From the NCBI GenBank assembly GCA_004431415.1, contig QPMI01000099.1:1-64000 (forward strand): DNA of 64,000 bases. The letters run 5' to 3'. This stretch comes from Cyanophora paradoxa (lineage: Eukaryota > Glaucocystophyceae > Cyanophorales > Cyanophoraceae). Under the pieces are notes generated by a model. It saw only the letters and a list, made by a program, of their open reading frames with translations, did not search any database and was not told the DNA's origin. Shown here piece after piece: positions 1 to 13,500 of the stretch. A program made the translations under genes and the position numbers. The number at the start of each line of letters is the position of its first letter. Within the stretch, counting starts at the first letter, position 1.

Positions 1-53
1 CGCAACCCCCTGCGTCAGCGAGTCACATCAGCTGGTCGCCGTTCTTCGCATAG

Positions 54-1525
54 ACGGAACCCAGAGCGGAGGCAGCTTCAAATTCGCGATCACGTACCAA
101 AGCGTTCCCGCCTCGAGTGAGTCTCCAGTCACAAATGATCAATATTGCTTGCAACGGCCAGATCACGGTTGACCTCGAGCTCGCGATTGACTTGCGCAGA
201 CACGTCGTCCCCTCGCATGAGGCAACTGTATCCTTATTATGAAGACACGTACCGCGGGTATCAGGCGTACGTAAACAGCAATTACTACACACTAACGGTG
301 ATGACGATGAGTTCGTCAAACGACAATTTCATTTCTAATTTTGACTTCGTAGGACGACGACGATGAGTTCCGAAAGTGCATTCTGAAGATGGGCTACAAC
401 CTTCCCACTTACTTCGGAACTTATGATGGGACGACGGATTCGCCGCCTACTGCAGCTCAACACACAACAAACCCTCATTATTGGAGGTCAGGCGACACAT
501 ATCCGCACGAACGCGCAACGTAGTGCGTCAGCTGTCAATTTCGGTGTAATGTAAATCACAACCTCAAGCTTAAGCATAAGCGTGGCCGCAGCATCATAAA
601 GAGCTGCGATCAGATGAGCCGCCTGGAAATCATCTTAGACGGCCTGGCTGGGGAAAAGTACCATGGTAAGATTATCCAGCCTATAGGCCTAATCATCAGA
701 TCATGAGCTTGCGTGTGTCGCGCGCCTCGTTCAACGCCTAATCATTTGCATCTTTCTCAACATGCAGACACGCTTGCGGTGAGTACACGGACGCGCTTCG
801 AATTCAATGAATATTAATGCTTCATGATCATGATCGCCCGTTCCTCAGTTCTACGAGGTTTTCATCAACGGATCCGTCCGGGCGATCTCGATCTCATCGG
901 GAGTTTACAAACCCACCAACGACGTTCAGGATTACCCCGCTAACGAGCTCATCAACCCCCCGGTGACAGCGTTCAACACCTCCGAGGGAGTCTCGACCGT
1001 CTGGGTGCTCATGGGAGGCGACCTCACGCGGTTCTACAAGGGTTTCACAATTCGCGCGAGGGCTCTGGGCGCGGGTGCGGAGATTCGAAGCTATCGCGAT
1101 GAGAGCGACGCGCAGTCCTGAAGATTGTCGCTGATCTTCTGTTAACACAGATTGTCCTACGATTCCGAGGGAGCCGTACTTCAACTGCAACGCTTCACTG
1201 GCACGCACGGGAAAGCAGGCGGCGCCAATTTTCGGATGGTTACCCGGCACTAAACCACGTGCGCCCTACAGATTTTAAAACGCTCGATTCTGCTCGTCTT
1301 ACTTTTTTCCCGCGTAGCTCCGAAGCTCGCAATTACCGCGGTCGGAGCAACGTCCCTCACTGAGGTCGTTCAACTGCCTTTTTAGTCGTTTACGCTCAAG
1401 TCCAGTTATGGTGATTGACGTCCGGTCCCGCACGGTTGTCGCATGCGCAGCCTCAGAAGACCACGTACGCCGCGAGCCCGGACAACAAGATTGCGCTCAC
1501 CACTCCGGCGTTTATTTCTGTGAAG
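54..1525 (+). other. N-terminal non-repeat exons of modular gene copy 1
   Basis: Exons read 54-116, 200-270, 353-486, 592-665, 768-778, 849-1074, 1151-1258, 1318-1364 and 1451-1525, all in consistent phase. The segment carries an acidic stretch (DDDDEF), then a beta-rich region with FYEVFINGSVRAISISSGVY and WVLMGGDLTRFYKG, and a Cys pair in DCPTIPREPYFNCNASL. The exon at 1318 already resembles the third part of the repeat unit (KLAITAVGATSL). The 11-nt exon at 768-778 is a micro-exon needed to keep phase. No family recognised; exon edges before 200 are the least certain. Confidence 0.6.
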
Positions 1526-4500
1526 GTGATCCTAATTATGTCGAAGCTCAATCACGGCATTGTGGCTGACTAAACAATTCGTAGTCGGGCGGTGAGGTCT
1601 TCACAATCAGCGGGACCGGTTTCCCCGCTGGCAAGCCGATCAAGATCCAAATCGTTAATCAGACGGGGTCGGTGGACGCTATCAACCCGCAGATCGTCTC
1701 GACTACCTCTATTACCTTCAGTGCGCCATCCGACTTTTACGTATATATACCTTTCGCTCGGCGCTTCCCTCCGTAATTAATGCTCGCGATTTTCTTCGGC
1801 AAACAGCTGCCCCGGCGTTTCCCGATGCACAAAGCCCGCCCTTCCGTTTGAACTTCTGGAACGATCTGGTCGGCACAGTTTCGAATCTCGCTTACATCAC
1901 ATTTCGAATATCGATATCGTATCCTTCGCGCAGAACATCACCTCTCCCCAACGCGATTTTCAGTTTGCACACCTCGCGAACGTGCGCATTTCTAGCTACA
2001 GAGTTAAGCTTCCGCTTACTACACTGACTTTGGATCCGGTGATACGCTGATGTACGCAGGCGCACATGTGGGTCGCCAACGGCCCCGACATCACTGTGGT
2101 AGGAGCGACTCCCGTCCCAGAGGGAATCAAGTCTCCGGGGCTGGTCGCTTTCCCGGCTTCATCGCCTCCCAATCCGGCACTCGTCTCAGTAAAGGTGATA
2201 ACATCGAACTTTATGTCCAATTGCAATGTCCGATCGTCCTCGTGATCATCCATGATTAGGCGGGAGGCGAGCTTTTCACTATACAAGGGCTGAGGTTCCC
2301 TGTCGGCAAGCCCATCAAGATCTGGCTCGTGAAGGACACCGGCAAGCTCGCGACAATCGATCCCAAGGTCGTCGACGATAAGACCATTACGTTCTGTGCG
2401 TGAATCTGTCGAGACCGCATCGCAAGCGTACGTGTCCGCGGCAGCTGACGCCGTCCTGCGTCCTTGCAGCGGCGCCGGAGTTCCCGGCGACGACCCAGAG
2501 CCCTCCGTTCCTGCTGGACATCCTCAACGACCTGCTCCTGGAGAGCGCGGACTCGCCCGCAGCCTTCGACCCGATCACGATCAAGAACGTGAGAAACTTG
2601 AGCGGCTGTTTCCCAATTCTTGAACATGAGTTCAGCATTCAAGACTTCTCTATGAATTATTGCGCTGTGGCTCGATGAATATCAATTCATCAAAGAAACC
2701 ACGCGAAACCGTTTAATTTGCTTCGCAGGCGCACATCTGGACTGGCAAGTTCACCATTAGCACCGTCGGCTCAACGACCGTGCCAGATACCGTCAAGTCT
2801 CCGGGGCTAATTAATTTCCCGGCAACCACGCCTCCCAAGCCGGCTCTCGTCTCGGCCAAGGTCAGCATCATTCAAATACCGCCCGGGAAACTCTCGCAGA
2901 AGCTTCCGATGTCTGATTCGCCTCTAGCCCGGCGGCGAAGTGTTCTCCATCGCGGGTGTCAACTTCCCTGCCGGCAAGCCTATCAGGATCTGGCTCGTGA
3001 AGGACACCGGGAAGCTCGCGACTATCAACCCGAAGGTGGTGGACGCCAAGACAATTACGTTCAGTGCGTGAATGCGGCGAAGTCGCCTTCTCAAGCGCAC
3101 GTGCCCCCGGCAGCTGACGCCGTCCTGCGTCCTTGCAGCGGCGCCGGAGTTCCCGGCGACGACCCAGAGCCCGCCGTTCCTGCTGGACATCCTGAATGAC
3201 CTGCTCTTGGAGAGCGCGAGCTCCCCCGCAGACTTCGAACCCACCACGATCAAGAACGTGAGATACTCGAAAATTATTTCCTTCTCCATCAACCTTCAGT
3301 TAGAATAATTCCTCTCTAAACTAATGAACTGCATGTTTAGTAATCAGAATTCATGAGACAATGTTGTGAAACGGTCTGTGTCGCAGGCGCACATCTGGAC
3401 TAGCAAGGTCATCATTAGCAGCGTCGGCTCTACAACCGTGCCAGATAACATCAAGACTCCCGGGCTAATTGATTTCCCGGTAACTTCTCCTCCCAGTCCG
3501 GCTCTCGTCTCGGCCAAGGTCAGAATCATTCATATACTGTCCTGTCGCCGAAACTTACAATATCTGATCCGCGTTTAGCCTGGCGGTGAACTGTTCTCGA
3601 TCGCGGGTGTCAACTTCCCTGCCGGCAAGCCCATCAAGATTTGGCTCGTGAAGGACACGGGCAAGGTGGAGACCATTGATCCCAAGGTCGTCGATGACAA
3701 GACCATTACATTTAGTGCGCTCTATGTGTTTTGAACGCCTCTATTATGCGAAATGTGCTGTCAGTGATTGATTCGCACGCGCACGTGGATGTACGTTCGG
3801 CTGACACTTTCCGCGATCCCGTGCTTTTGCAGAGGCGCCGCCGTTCCCGGATGCGCAAAGCCCTCCGTTCCTGCTGGACATCCTCAACGACCTGCTCCTG
3901 GAGAGCGCGAGCTCTCCCGCAGACTTCGAGCCGACTACGATCAAGAACGTGCGAAACTCGAAAACCATTTATAATGTGGACACCACACACGCATTCATGC
4001 CTTCTTTCTAGTCAACGTTCTGAAGCTTAATGGATTATACTTATAATTACAGTTCATTAAGCAGACCATGTGAAACGGTTTGTGTCGCAGGCACACATCT
4101 GGACCAGCAAGCTCGGCATCATCGCCGTCGGCCCTACGATCGTGCCAGATGCCATCAAGTCTCCGGGACTGATCGATTTTCCGGCGACCTCGCCTCCCAA
4201 TCCGGCGCTCGTCTCGGCCAAGGTCTGCATCATTCAAATACCCTCCTTGTGTTGAAGCTTCCGATCTCTGATTATCCTATAGCCTGGCGGTGAACTGTTC
4301 TCTATCACGGGTGCCAACTTCCCTGCCGGCAAGCCCATCAAGATCTGGCTCGTGAAGGACACCGGCAAGCTCGCGACAATCGATCCTAAGATCTTCAACG
4401 ATAAGACCATCACGTTCAGTGCGTGAATCTTCCGTGTTCGGCATCGCGAGCGCGCGTGTCCGCGGCAGCTGACGCCGTCCTGCGTCCTTGCAGCGGCGCC

Positions 4501-7500
4501 GGAGTTCCCGGCGACGACCCAGAGCCCTCCGTTCCTGCTGGACATCCTCAACGACCTGCTCCTGGAGAGCGCGGACTTCCCCGCAGCCTTCGACCCCTTC
4601 ACGATCAAGAACGTGAGAACCTCGAACTCTTAAGAGCTGTTTCCCAGTTTATAAACATAAGTTCAGCGTTTATGACTTCTCGAGCTCCATAAATGATTGC
4701 GCTGTGCCTCGATGAATATCAAGTCATCAAAGAATCCACGCGAAACCGTTAGCTTCGCAGGCGCATATGTGGACTAGCAAGGAGAGGCTGGGGGGGGTAC
4801 GGAAAATTTACGGTAGCGCGACGATTACGGCGGCGCAGCGGGCCAGGTTTCCCACCCGTGGGTTCCTGATAACGCTGCGTGTCAAGCTGCTCGGAAAGTC
4901 GCGCGCCAGCTCCACCCGACCCCCGTAGCCAGAACGCGCTAGATAGACCAGCCGGGCGTGCACGGACAGCCGACACGAGCACATCATCACCAATCGCAAC
5001 CGCCGAAGTCGGTAGCCCGCCCCCGGAGCGCCAGGCAGCCCCGCCAACCTCGCCGCGTCATCTTTTTTGAATTCCACGGACCCCCGGACCCCACCTGCGC
5101 CCTGCGCGGAGCGCAAAGCAATCGCCCTGCCTCTCCCGATAGACGATAAGAGCTCTTAAGCAACTGAACTGCCGCCCAGTCCCCGCGCATTGCGCCCCGA
5201 TGCTGACACTCACTCACTGCCTGTCACACCGCAGACATGAGCCGATCATCCACGGACGACACACCGGATGTCGCCGCCATGCCCGGCGAACGACGTAGAC
5301 CGTGCTTGCGCGACGCTCGCCGGCGCCCAGGCCCCGCGGGCCCACGCCCCCCCCCCCTTTCCCCGGACTGGGCCCAAAGGGCGCCCACCTGGACTCCTCC
5401 CCCCCGAGGCCGGTACAGAAGCGTGTACGCTCGGACCCCCTGCCCCCCGTCCGCAGTCCGAGCCAGACGAGGCCCGCCCGGACCCGGCCTTCAAGCCGGC
5501 CCCTGCCCTCCCGCTTCAGCGCCCCGCCCCGCCCTCCGGCTCCAGCGCCCCGCCCCCGCCCTCCGGCTCCAGCGCCCCGCCCCGCCCTCCGGCTCCAGCG
5601 CCCCGCCCCCGCCCCCCAGCTCCAGCGCCCCGCCCCGCCCCCCAGCTCCAGCGCCCGCCCCCGCCCCCAGCTCCAGCGCCCCGCCCCGCCCTCCGGCTCC
5701 AGCGCCCCGCCCCCGCCCCCAGCTCCAGCGCCCCGCCCCGCCCCCCAGCTCCAGCGCCCCGCCCCGCCCTCCGGCTCCAGCGCCCGCCCCGCCCTCCGGC
5801 TCCAGCGCCCGCCCCCGCCCTCCGGCTCCAGCGCCCCGCCCCGCCCTCCGGCTCCAGCGCCCCGCCCCGCCCTCCGGCTCCAGCGCCCCGCCCCGCCCCC
5901 AGCTCCAGCGCCCCGCCCCCGCCCCCAGCTCCAGCGCCCCGCCCCGCCCTCCGGCTCCAGCGCCCCGCCCCGCCTCCGCTCCAGCGCCCCGCCCCCGCCC
6001 CCAGCTCCAGCGCCCCGCCCCCGCCCCCCAGCTCCAGCGCCCCGCCCCGCCCTCCGGCTCCAGCGCCCCGCCCCGCCCCCCAGCTCCAGCACCCCGCCCC
6101 CGCCCCCAGCTCCAGCGCCCCGCCCCGCCCTCCGGCTCCAGCGCCCCGCCCCCGCCCCCCAGCTCCAGCGCCCCGCCCCCGCCCTCCGGCTCCAGCGCCC
6201 CGCCCCCGCCACCCCTCTAAGTGCCCCGCCGCCCTAGCGCCCCGCCGCTCCCTCGCGCCCTTCCCCCGTCGCCCCCAGCGCCCCGCCGCCCCCCAGTGCC
6301 CTTCCACGTCACCCCTCTCAGCGCCCCGCCGCCCTAGTGCCCGCTGCTCCCCGTGCCCTTCCCCGTCGCCCCGGCGCCCCTCCGCCCCCAGCGCCCTTCC
6401 GCCGCCGCTTCCCCAGGGCCCCGCCCCAGTGCTCCTCCACCCCTTAGCCCCCGCCCTTTGCCCCGGCCCCCAGCGCCCCGCCCCCGCCGCCCCCAGCGCC
6501 CCGCCCCCGCCGCCCTCTAGCGCCCTGCCCCGACCCTCGGCGCCCCGCCCCGCTCCCGGCCCGTCACCCTCCCGCCCGCCCCGCCCCGCCCGCCCCCAGC
6601 TCCCCGACCCCAGCGCCTCACCCCGCCACCCTCCAGCGCTCCGTGTACCCCACTCCCTGCCCTTCTCCCCCTCCCTACGCCTCGCCCCCCGCCGACCCCC
6701 AGCACCCCGTGCGCCTCGCCTCCCCCCTCCCCCCCTCTCTTCCACAGGGCCAAGGACACCAACGCATCAGGCCCTCCTAAAGCTGTAGATCGATAGCTCA
6801 CAGCTAGGATAAGATAGCAGGACGTCTTCCTTCTATGCCGCAGAGCATTTGCGCTAGCCTAGGCGCCCCCCCGGTCGACGTCACCGACGGGGCGGCGGTT
6901 GTTGTCCTTAATACGAACATTGCCCGGTTGGGCTTTTGCAAAAAAAAATGTGGACTAGCAAGATCGCAATCACCGCCGTCGGCTCGACGGGCGTGCCGGC
7001 TCCCACAAGATCTCCGGGGATAGTCGATTTCCCGGCAACCTTGCCTCCCAGTCCGGCTCTCGTCTCGGCCAAGGTCAGAATCATTCATAAACTTTCCTTT
7101 CATCGAAACATTCAATCTCTGATCCCCGTTTAGCCCGGCGGGGAACTGTTCTCTATCACGGGTGTCAACTTCCCTGTCGGCAAGCCCATCAAACTCTGGC
7201 TCGTGAAGGACACCGGCAAGCTCGAGACCATCAACCCTAAGATCTTCAACGATAAGACCATCACGTTCAGTGCGTGATTCTTTCGTGTTCGGCATCTTGA
7301 GCGTACGTGTCCGTGGCAGCTGACGCCGTCCTGTGTGCTTGCAGCGGCACCGGAATTCCCGGCGACGACCCAGAGCCCGCCGTTCCTGCTGGACATCCTC
7401 AACGACCTGCTCCTGGAGAGCGCGGACTCGCCCGCAGCCTTCGATCCGATCACGATCAAGAACGTGAGAAACTTAAAGAGCTGTTTCCCAGTTTATAAAC

Positions 7501-10500
7501 ATGTTTCAGCATTCAAGACTTCAAAGAATTTCGATTAATTACAAACCCCACGCAAACCGTTTGTCTCGCAGGCGCATATCTGGACAAGCAAGGTTGCCAT
7601 CACCGCCGTCGGCCCGACGGGCGTGCCAGATACCATCAAGTCGCCCGGGCGCATTACATTCCCGGCAACCGCGCCTCCTAATCCGGCGCTCGTCTCGGCC
7701 AAGGTCTGCTTCATTCCAATACTGTCGTTTTCATTTTCATGAAGCTTCCGATCTCTGATTATCCTATAGCCTGGCGGTGAATTGTTCTCTATCACGGGTG
7801 TCAACTTCCCTGCCGGCAAGCCCATCAAACTCTGGCTCGTGAAGGACACCGGCAAGCTTGAGACTATCAATCCTAAGATCTTCAACGATAAGACCATCAC
7901 GTTCAGTGCGTGAATCTGTCAAGTATCTCCAGCATGCGTGTCCGTGGCATCTGACGCCGTCATGTGTCCTTGCAGCGGCACCGGAGTTCCCGGAGAAGAC
8001 CCAGAGCCCTCCGTTCAAGCTGGACATCCTCAACGACCTGCTCCTGGAGAGCGCGGACTCGCCCGCAGCCTTCGACCCGATCACGATCAAGAACGTGAGA
8101 AATTCTAAACCCGCTTCCCGATTCATAAACATAACTTTAGCATTCGAGACGGGTGTATAGATTTATGCATTGTAGCTTGAGAAGTAGGAATCGTGGAAGA
8201 AAGTACGCGAACCCGTTTGTTTCGCAGGCGCACATCTGGACTAGCAAGGTCGCCATCACCGCCGTCGGCTCGACGGGCGTGCCAGCGACCATCAAGTCGC
8301 CCGAGCGCATTACGTTCCCGGCAACCTCGCCTCCCAATCCGGCGCTCGTCTCGGCCAAGGTCAGCACCATTTGAATACCGTCCGGGGTCCTTTAGGTGGA
8401 GCTTCTGAGTCTGATTCGCCTCTAGCCCGGCGGTGAACTGTTCTCTATCACGGGTGTCAACTTCCCTGTCGGCAAGCCCATCAAACTCTGGCTCGTGAAG
8501 GACACCGGCAAGCTCGAGACCATCGATCCTAAGATCTTCAACGATAAGACCATCACGTTCAGTGCGCGAATCTGTCAAGTTCTGCATCTCGAGCGTACGT
8601 GTCCGTGGCAGCTGACGCCGTCCTGTGTCCTTGCAGCGGCGCCGGAGTTCCCGGAGAAGACCCAGAGCCCTCCGTTCCTGCTGGACATCCTCAACGACCT
8701 GCTCCTGGAGAGCGCGGACTCCCCCGCAGCCTTCGAGCCGATCACGATCAAGAACGTGAGAAATTCTAGATCCGCGAATCTAGCATTCAAGATGGGTTTA
8801 AAGATGAATGCACTGTTGCTTGATTAAGAAGGAATCGGAAACGAGCCCACGCGAACCCGTTCTTTTGCAGGCGCACATCTGGACTAGCAAGGTCGCCATC
8901 ACCGCCGTCGGCTCGACGGGCGTGCCAGCGACCGTCAAGTCTCCCGAGCGCATTACGTTCCCGGCAACCGCGCCTCCCAATCCGGCGCTCGTCTCGGCCA
9001 AGGTCAGCATCATTCAAATACCTCCCGGGAAACTCTCGCAGAAACTTCCGATGTCTGATTCGAATTCGCCTCTAGCCCGGCGGCGAATTGTTCTCTATCA
9101 CGGGTGTCAACTTCCCTGTCGGCAAGCCCATCAAACTCTGGCTCGTGAAGGACACCGGCAAGCTCGAGACCATCAACCCTAAGATCTTCAACGATAAGAC
9201 CATCACGTTCAGTGCGTGAATCTGTCAAGTATCTCCAGCGTACGTGTCCGCGGCAGCTGACGCCGTCCTGTGTCCTTGCAGCGGCCCCGGATTTCCCGGC
9301 GACGACCCAGAGCCCGCCGTTCCTGCTGGACATCCTCAACGACCTGCTCCTGGAGAGCGCGGACTCCCCCGCAGCCTTCGACCCGATCACGATCAAGAAT
9401 GTGAGAAATTCTAGATCCGCGAATCTAGCATTCAAGACGGGTTTAAAGATAAATGCACTGTAGCTGGATCGATGAGGAATCTTGATCGAAACAACGCGAA
9501 CCCGTTTCCTTCGCAGGCGCACATCTGGACTAGCAAGGTCGCCATCACCGCCGTCGGCTCGACGGGCGTGCCGGCTTCGATCAAGTCGCCCGAGCGCATT
9601 ACGTTCCCGGCAACCGCGCCTCCCAATCCGGCGCTCGTCTCGGCCAAGGTCAGCACCATTCAAATACCGTCCGGGGTCCTTTCGCTGGAGCTTCTGAGTC
9701 TGATTCGCCTCTAGCCCGGCGGTGAACTGTTCTCTATCACGGGTGTCAACTTCCCTGTCGGCAAGCCCATCAAACTCTGGCTCGTGAAGGACACCGGCAA
9801 GCTCGAGACCATCAATCCTATAATCTTCAACGATAAGACCATCACGTTCAGTGCGTGAATCTGTCAAGTATCTCCAGCGTACGTGTCCGCGGCAGCTGAC
9901 GCCGTCCTGCGTCCTTGCAGCGGCGCCGGAGTTCCCGGCAACGACCCAGAGCCCGCCGTTCCTGCTGGACATCCTCAACGACCTGCTCCTGGAGAGCGCG
10001 GACTCCCCCGCAGCCTTCGAGCCGATCACGATCAAGAACGTGAGAAATTCTAGATCCGCGAATTTAGCATTCAAGACGGGTTTAAAGATTTATGCACTGT
10101 AGCTTGATCAAGAAGGATTCGGAAACGAACCCACGCGAACCCTTTCTTTCGCAGGCGCATGTGTGGACAAGCAAGATCGCCATCACCGCCGTCGGCTCGA
10201 CGGGCGTGCCGGCTTCGATCAAGTCGCCCGAGCGTATTACGTTCCCGGCAACCGCGCCTCCCAATCCGGCGCTCGTCTCGGCCAAGGTCTGCATCGCTCC
10301 AAAGCCCGTCCTTTCGTTGAAGTTGTTGATCACTGTTTCGCTTTTAGCCCGGCGGTGAAGTGTTTTCCATCGCGGGTGTCAACTTCCCTGTCGGCAAGCC
10401 CATCAAGGTCTGGATCGTGAAGGACACGGGCAAGGTGGAAGCGATCGAGCCGAAGGTCGTGGACGCAAAGACCATCACGTTCAGTGCGTTCTATGCTTTC

Positions 10501-13500
10501 GATAGCCGCTCATGTGCACCATGCACTATCAGTGATTGTTCGCACGTGGATGCGTTTGCGCGGCTGACGCTTTTCGGGATTTGGTGTGTTCACAGAGGCG
10601 CCGCCGTTCCCGGATGCGCAAAGCCCTCCGTTCCTGCTGGACATCCTCAACGACCTGCTTCTGGAGAGCGCGGACTCCCCCGCAGCCTTCGAGCCGATCA
10701 CGATCAAGAACGTGAGAAATTCTAGATCCGCGAATCTAGCATTCAAGACGGGTTTAAAGATTAATGCACTGTATATATATACGTAGCCTGATCAAGAAGG
10801 AATCGGAAACGAGCCCACGCGAACCCTTTCTTTCGCAGGCGCATGTGTGGACAAGCAAGATCGCCATCACCGCCGTCGGCTCGACGGGCGTGCCAGCGAC
10901 CATCAAGTCGCCCGAGCGCATCACGTTCCCGGCAACCGCGCCTCCCAATCCGGCGCTCGTCTCGGCCAAGGTCTGCATCATTCAAATACCGTCTTGGCTC
11001 CTTTCGCTGAAGCCTCCTTTCTCTGATTCGCTTTTAGGCTGGCGGTGAATTGTTCTCTATCACGGGTGTCAACTTCCCTGTCGGCAAGCCCATCAAGGTC
11101 TGGATCGTGAAGGACACGGGCAAGGTGGAAGCGATCGAGCCGAAGGTCGTGGACGCAAAGACCATCACGTTCAGTGCGTTCTATGCTTTCGATAGCCGCT
11201 CATGTGCACCATGCACTATCAGTGATTGTTCGCACGTGGATGCGTTTGCGCGGCTGACACTTGTTGGGATTTGGTGCGTTCACAGAGGCGCCGCCGTTCC
11301 CGGATGCGCAAAGCCCTCCGTTCCTGCTGGACATCCTCAACGACCTGCTCCTGGAGAGCGCGGACTCCCCCGCAGCCTTCGAACCTATCACGATCAAGAA
11401 CGTGCGCAATTGAGAACTCGGGTCAATTCAAACTCTTCGCCAATCTGACCGAAACGCGGCACATGTTCTGCAGGCGCATGTGTGGCAGAGCAAGCTGCCT
11501 CTGAATCTCGTGCAAGTAGGAGAGGAAGGCGTTCCGGACTCGCTCAAGTCGGGACCGTACGTTAATCTGCCGGAGGCCTCTCTCTATTCCCTCAAGGTGC
11601 GCACCGCGCTTTCAAATACTGAGAAAATCCGTTGCGTTTCATTCTCTGACAATCTGCAACAGGCCGGTGGCGAGTCTTTCACCATCAAAGGTGTCGGCTT
11701 CCCGGTTGGAGAGCCCATCAGGATCTGGATCGTGAAGGAGGCCGGAAAAGTCGAGACCATCAACCCGAAGATTGTCGACGCCAAGACGATTACGTTCAGT
11801 GCGTCGCTCGCGGCTGCATTAATTTCGGTCGCACCGCCGAAAACTGATATTCGACCCGTCGTGCCTTGTTAGCTGCGCCGCCGTTCCCGGATGCGCAGAG
11901 CCCTCCGTTCCAGCTGGATATCCTCAACGACCTGATCCTCGAGAGCGCGAACACGCCCGCGAATTTCCTCCCTACGACGATCAAGAATGTGAGAAATCAT
12001 TCCTCGTCGTATCGTCATCACGTCCTCGACGAGGCCCAAATCGCTCACAAATAATTGCATTAAACGAGTGCAGGCTCACGTCTGGTTTACGCCGAAGCCC
12101 CTCAACATCGTGAAGGTACGTTTGAAATTTCCAATAAATCGCACTTGAACTTCGCTCACGAGATTTCGCTGTCGTCGCGCAGGTCGGTCCCAAGGACGTG
12201 CTGGAGTCGCAGAAGGACTTGCCCGCGGGCAAGATCACGCTGCCCGACACTGCTCCTGACGCGGCGCTCATCTCGGGTCGGGTGCGTCGAAATGCCATAA
12301 GGCTCCGAGGTTGTCTTTTGATTATGCGGATGTTAGGCCGGCGGAGAGACTTTCCAGCTGGAGGGCAAGAGCTTCCCTACCGGCGTCCCGATCACCGTCA
12401 CGATTGTGAAGGACACGGGCAAGGTGGCCGCCATCGACCCGAAGATAGTGTCGTCTCGAGTCATCACGTTCCGTGCGCGCGCGCTTTGGTTGCGATCGTC
12501 CCCAGGCTCTAGCTGGAGGCCATTTGTTCACACTCGTTTTCCCGATCGCGTCGTTCAGGGGCGCCGCCGTTCCCCTCGGACAAGAGCCCGCCCTTCCAGA
12601 TCAATGTCCTGAACGACCTTCTCCTCGAGTCGACCTCGGGAGGCTTCGTGACGACGACGATCTTCAAGGTTCGTCGGATTCGACCCCGCGATCAATCTCT
12701 CTGTCGTATCCGCCACACGATGTAAACGCCATGCATGTGGTACGCAGGCGCACGTGTGGAAGGCTCTGCCTCGGCTCAACATTACGCGCGCTGCGAACAT
12801 GACCTACACTCGTGACGCGGAGCCGAGCGCTGACAAGATGACCGGATCGGTCGTCGCCAACGGGAAGAGGCAGATCGCACCGCACATGAGGACCGAGGCC
12901 ACCGACGACAAGATCACCGTTCAGCCCGCCTTCCTTTCCCGTCGCGTGAGCATCAAATTTGCACCCTTTTGTGTTCAGATGTTTGTGGTTCATCTTACGC
13001 TGTCTTTGCCAGGACGGCGGCGAGAGCTTCACGGTGTTCGGGTCAGACCTACCCGCGGGCAAGAACGTTCGCGTCACCCTCATCAAGGAGACGGACGGGA
13101 AAACTGGGCGTCTCGACGTCTTGGACCCGAAGATCAGCAGCAGCACGCAGATCACTTTCCGTGCGTTCTGTCAATGCGATCGACTCCGTTTTGGTCTGTC
13201 GTGATCATATGCGACGCGCGCATATACTTGTGCAGGCGCTCCTGCCTTCCCGGATGTCCAGAGCCCTCCTTTCTTGATGGACAAGTGGAATGATCTCCTC
13301 ATGTGCACTCTTTCTGTTAAAAGTTTCCTGCATGTGCTCGCTGACTCGGTCTTGGATCAGCTGGTCTGCTGATGGCGAGTTCGAAGCTTCCACACTGAAG
13401 AACGTGCGTCCTTGCTTAAATTTAGCTAATTCGCCGTATACTCAAATGGTCGCACGCGTGCAGGCGCACATGTGGAAGACCGACGTGCGCTCTAAGCTTT

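Noticed and set aside
5237-6788. Long Pro/Ala-rich (plus) and Gly/Arg-rich (minus) open frames up to about 500 codons
   Set aside because: They exist only because the VNTR is C-rich and stop-free in all frames; each frame gives the same low-complexity pattern and no start or splice context.
4782-6947. The insertion as a large intron
   Set aside because: Its ends are not GT/GC-AG, it is flanked by a 15-bp direct repeat, and it ends in poly-A.
9010-10074. 354-codon minus-strand open frame and similar antisense frames through both arrays
   Set aside because: They are mirror readings of the repeat exons and cross known introns, and they repeat with the units.
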